A stretch of 36,621 bases of DNA from Erysipelotrichales bacterium (GTDB lineage Bacteria; Bacillota_I; Bacilli_A; Acholeplasmatales; WRBM01). Of the stretch, positions 33,816 to 36,621 are shown piece by piece. The position numbers and the translations under genes were made by a program. Under the pieces are notes generated by a model that was given only the letters and a program-made list of their open reading frames with translations, was not told the origin of the DNA and made no database searches. The DNA lies in assembly GCA_009784525.1 (NCBI GenBank), contig WRBM01000018.1:1-36621 (forward strand), read 5' to 3'. Position 1 is the first letter of the stretch; each line of letters opens with the position of its first letter.

Positions 33816-35964
33816 CTTTTTCCTCCGCTTGTTTACAAATTGAAGGATGATCCTTCATTACTTTTTTCATACCAAAAGGCGCTTTAAAGGCGACCTCCAA
33901 AACATCACCTTCAATTCGGATAACGATACCTGTCTCAAAAATCTGATGTACTACTAAATCCCCTGGCCGGTATTCTGTACCGCTACTTAATTTTTGTGGT
34001 CTTACTGGTGTCGGTCTTTTTTGGACTAAAGATTTATTAGCATTAAGATTTTCTAACAAACTAATATCAAGTTCCTGCACAAATTGAGAAGGCGAAAAAC
34101 GATTGTAGTTACCGTATAATAGCCGCTCCTGAGAATTTGTTAAATAAAGATATTCTTTACTTCTTGTTAAACCTACATAACAGACTCTTCTTTCTTCTTC
34201 TGTATCAAAAGTTGACATTAGTGATTTTAAAGAAGGAAAGATTCCCTGTTCAAGACAAGGCAGGAAGACAACTTCAAATTCCAGTCCTTTGACTTGATGA
34301 TAATTAGAAAGCCGGACTCGTGGCGTCTCATCAGTTGAGAAATCCGCATCTGTTTTCAACACTAAATCATTTAACAAAAGCTGAAAAGTTTCATGATTAT
34401 TATGCCCCAAATGAAGTTCTGAAACCTCAAAAAATATCGATTTAAACTCATTAACATTATCGACTCTATCGGTATTGTCTTTTTCAATATCTTTTAAATG
34501 TTGAAGATAGCCAGTTTTATCCAGGACCAAATCAATAAAATCAGGCATTGACAATTCTTCAATTTTAGTTCTTAATTCGATAATTGTCTGGTAAAAAGGC
34601 TCTATAATCGCTTTTTGTTTTTCGGTAAAAGGAAATTCCAATAATATATCGAAAATGCTTTTTTGTTTACTTTCCGCAAATTCTTCCATCTTTCGAAAAG
34701 TTTTACCACCAATACCTGTTATATGTTTAGGAATATTAAAAATTCTCTTCAAGAAAAAATCAGATTCCGATTTCAGAATAACCCGCAGATAAGCGATTAA
34801 ATCTTTAACTTCCATACGGGCATAAAACGATAAACCACCATATATTACATATGGTATTTTATACTGGATAAAGATTTCCTCAAAGTTACGGCTTAAAGCA
34901 TTGTTTCGATAAATAACTGCCATTTCCGAAAATGGAATGCCTTGTTTTTCCTTCTTTAAAATTTCCGCAGCGATATAATGAACTTCTTCCCGATAGTTCA
35001 TAAATCGTTTATAAAAAACTTTTGGCGCTTCTAATCTTTTAGAATAAAGATTTTTAGGAACTCGATCAGAATTATGCTTAATCAAATTATTCGCAACATC
35101 TAAAATATTCTGACTTGAACGATAATTTTCCTCTAATTTAATTAACTTATAGTTAGGAAAGTAATCCATGAAATAATTTAAATTTTTATAGTTAGCGCCT
35201 CTGAAAGCATAAATACTCTGATCCTGATCCCCAACAATAAAAATATTCTGATGTATTTCTGCTAGGTGAATTAGGATTTTAAACTGAATCATATTAGTAT
35301 CCTGAAATTCATCTACCAGAATATAACTGAAATTTTCCTGAAAGTTTTTTCTGACTTCCGGAAAGTTTTCTAATAATTGCAAAGTCAAATACAATAAATC
35401 ATCAAAGTCAACAAGGTTATTTTTACGAGTATAGTCTTTATATGCTTTACTTAGTTTTTCATAAATATCAGCTAACTCATTCTGCAAGAAAATCTCTTCT
35501 AGATTTTTTTCACGACTAATATAATCCAGAATTTTCTCCGGTGGAAAACTTTTAGTATTTATCTCAAAAATATCATAAAAGCCTTTCACTATTTTTAATG
35601 AATCATCGTCATTAATGATTTCAAAATTTTTTTTATATCCTAAAAGTGTAATATATTGATGCAATATCCACTTACCTAAAGCATGAAATGTATAGATATG
35701 CAACTTTTTCTGAGCTTCAAACTCATCGTTGCGGTTAATCAGATTATTAACTCGATCGCGCATTTCTCTAGTTGCTTTATTAGTAAAAGTAACAGCTAGT
35801 ATAGTATCAGAAACAATGCCGTGATTATTTATTAAATGGACCATCCGGCTTGTTAAAACTCGTGTTTTTCCACTTCCGGCACCAGCTATTACGATAACTG
35901 GTCCTTCGGTCGTCTCAACGGCTTCTTTTTGAGCCGCATTTAATCTATCCAGATAATCAGACAT
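33790..35964 (-). CDS. pcrA: UvrD/Rep-family DNA helicase PcrA
   Basis: PcrA is the 3'-5' superfamily-1 helicase of low-GC Gram-positive bacteria, acting in repair, plasmid replication and removal of RecA or stalled polymerase. The 724-residue protein shows Walker A GAGSGKT at 28-34, motif Ia TFTNKATREM, and motif II VDEFQDTN. Motif III is GDQDQSIYAFRGA and motif IV ENYRSSQNI. Motif V is present as YHQVKGLEFEVVFLP (the usual HSAKGLE is changed), and motif VI is RRVCYVGLTRSK. The C-terminal Tudor-like domain (YRPGDLVVHQIFETGIVIRI) that binds RNA polymerase is present. GAGGAGG lies 7 bp before the ATG. It is the first gene of the repair operon. Confidence 0.95.
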   Translation of the reverse strand: MSDYLDRLNAAQKEAVETTEGPVIVIAGAGSGKTRVLTSRMVHLINNHGIVSDTILAVTFTNKATREMRDRVNNLINRNDEFEAQKKLHIYTFHALGKWILHQYITLLGYKKNFEIINDDDSLKIVKGFYDIFEINTKSFPPEKILDYISREKNLEEIFLQNELADIYEKLSKAYKDYTRKNNLVDFDDLLYLTLQLLENFPEVRKNFQENFSYILVDEFQDTNMIQFKILIHLAEIHQNIFIVGDQDQSIYAFRGANYKNLNYFMDYFPNYKLIKLEENYRSSQNILDVANNLIKHNSDRVPKNLYSKRLEAPKVFYKRFMNYREEVHYIAAEILKKEKQGIPFSEMAVIYRNNALSRNFEEIFIQYKIPYVIYGGLSFYARMEVKDLIAYLRVILKSESDFFLKRIFNIPKHITGIGGKTFRKMEEFAESKQKSIFDILLEFPFTEKQKAIIEPFYQTIIELRTKIEELSMPDFIDLVLDKTGYLQHLKDIEKDNTDRVDNVNEFKSIFFEVSELHLGHNNHETFQLLLNDLVLKTDADFSTDETPRVRLSNYHQVKGLEFEVVFLPCLEQGIFPSLKSLMSTFDTEEERRVCYVGLTRSKEYLYLTNSQERLLYGNYNRFSPSQFVQELDISLLENLNANKSLVQKRPTPVRPQKLSSGTEYRPGDLVVHQIFETGIVIRIEGDVLEVAFKAPFGMKKVMKDHPSICKQAEEKDECVTKKN

Positions 35965-35985
35965 TTTTCTACCTCCTCAAAAGTG

Positions 35986-36044
35986 AACAAAAGCGAAATA
36001 AATATGCTTTAAAGAAGCATTGCGCTTCTTTTCTTTATAAGAAA
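35986..36044 (-). mobile_element. Right end of the TnpB element, possible omega-RNA 3' part
   Basis: The 59 bp after the tnpB stop hold a hairpin, AAGAAGC (36012-36018) with GCTTCTT (36024-36030), and AACAAAAGCGAAATAAATA (35986-36004), which recurs at 8611-8629. In IS200/IS605 elements the right end carries hairpins and encodes the guide-scaffold omega RNA overlapping the 3' end of tnpB. The element ends within about 20 bp of the pcrA ribosome site. The exact end cannot be fixed without the target site. Confidence 0.5.
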
Positions 36045-36621
36045 TTACAGGCTAACCTGTAACCTTATGGGTGCTGTTAGACCGCTATTCCTCAAACTCT
36101 GAATTACTTCATCGTCTTTGGGTTTACTTTTTGCCATTATATTTAAACTGGCATTAATATCTGAATTGATAAGCTTTCCTGTCTTAGTCTGAAATAAACG
36201 ATTATTTCTCTTACCAAGATACTCATCAGCTTTAGCTATCTCTTCATTATCATAAAAAGAACACCTTGATGTATAAGCTTCGTTTTGAAGCTTAACTTCA
36301 ATATTATTCCTCTTAGCTAATGAAATAAGCTTATTATTAAACTTAAATAAAGGTAATCCTACAAAAGACTGATTGCTGACAGCTTTCTGTTTATTAGTCA
36401 ATTCATCATTCTTGATTCCATGAGTTTTGAGTCCTTTATTATAACCGATAATGATTTCACCAATTTCTTTTTTCATCGCTAAATCAATTATCTGTCTAGC
36501 TGCTTTATTAAAGAAGTCCTCAATCCTTAAGTTTCTTTTTCTTAAGGTTTTGATCTGTCTTTTAGTTAAAGGCGTCTTTGGTTTCTTCTTAGAGTTTAAT
36601 TCAGCTAATTTTTTATTATAA
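36045..36621 (-). CDS. tnpB: TnpB-type RNA-guided nuclease of an IS200/IS605 element, 5' part beyond window
   Basis: The frame is open to the window edge, giving the last ~192 residues. TnpB is an RNA-guided DNA nuclease, ancestor of Cas12. Visible landmarks: a basic helical stretch (KKKPKTPLTKRQIKTLRKRN), the RuvC segment FVGLPLFKFNNKLISLAKR, and the catalytic-Glu block VKLQNEAYTSRCSFYDNEE. The final RuvC Asp block is NSDINASLNIMAK. The first RuvC Asp lies outside. The block after EAYTS has one Cys only, so the zinc ribbon of classic TnpB is missing; this matches a known Firmicutes clade with TSxxSFLDNE in place of TSxxCxxC. It is transcribed towards pcrA, 80 bp away. No internal stop is seen. 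Confidence 0.85.
   Translation of the reverse strand, partial: YNKKLAELNSKKKPKTPLTKRQIKTLRKRNLRIEDFFNKAARQIIDLAMKKEIGEIIIGYNKGLKTHGIKNDELTNKQKAVSNQSFVGLPLFKFNNKLISLAKRNNIEVKLQNEAYTSRCSFYDNEEIAKADEYLGKRNNRLFQTKTGKLINSDINASLNIMAKSKPKDDEVIQSLRNSGLTAPIRLQVSL

Noticed and set aside
1-36621. CRISPR array
   Set aside because: No direct repeats with regular unique spacers were found. The regular repeats seen are coding (79-82 codons), the 11-bp linker repeat or the 10-bp promoter boxes.
1-36621. Mycoplasma-type genetic code (UGA as tryptophan)
   Set aside because: UGA ends speA and ligA at ATGA overlaps and Trp is encoded by TGG throughout, so the standard bacterial code applies.

Overview
The window comes from an AT-rich, low-GC Gram-positive-type bacterium. 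I infer an uncultured member of the Bacillota/Bacilli close to the Mollicutes. The grounds are strong AT bias, GGAGG-type ribosome sites, UGA used as a normal stop (agmatinase/decarboxylase and ligA/uvrA overlap as ATGA, so this is not the Mycoplasma code), lipoproteins with a Firmicutes-style lipobox, Flg_new/InlB-type surface repeats and a pcrA-ligA-uvrA operon. Species cannot be read from the sequence.

Region A (1-7813, minus strand) is one tightly packed operon of 11 genes, read from 7813 towards 1. It has two phage tail-fibre-like proteins, each followed by a small coiled-coil protein that overlaps it by 8 bp. Then come a third relative of that small protein, a multi-pass membrane protein, two unknown proteins, a truncated MurE-like Mur ligase, a beta-rich unknown protein and an RHS/YD-like surface protein that runs off the window. 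No capsid, terminase, portal or tape-measure gene is present in the part seen. The probable promoter has an extended -10 and four TGCCCCA boxes spaced exactly 10 bp apart. This operon is the best candidate for an undescribed system.

Region B (8089-10680) is mobile-element debris: a small unknown gene, a short copy of an IS605-type right end, a higher-GC AlbA/Schlafen-type regulator with a clear sigma-A promoter and palindromic operator, and a decayed BRO/KilAC antirepressor.

Region C (10778-21827, minus strand) encodes the cell envelope: a 1770-residue repeat surface protein anchored by a C-terminal membrane helix, a lipoprotein, two multi-pass membrane proteins and an 870-residue repeat lipoprotein. 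A second IS605-type right-end relic lies at about 16.6 kb.

Region D (21995-25940) holds a translationally coupled arginine-decarboxylase-like/agmatinase pair, consistent with putrescine synthesis, and a second AlbA-type regulator with an 11-bp tandem repeat inside its coding sequence.

Region E (26137-28950) has tRNA-Leu(GAG), followed by a short island that looks foreign. The island carries a frameshifted fragment resembling the end of a serine recombinase, a membrane-linked HTH regulator and a 47-codon ORF. After it come a small unknown gene and a GNAT acetyltransferase.

Region F (28968-36621, minus strand) is the DNA-repair operon pcrA-ligA-uvrA, with overlapping genes and a strong terminator. 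A TnpB element of the IS200/IS605 type abuts its 5' end and runs off the window.
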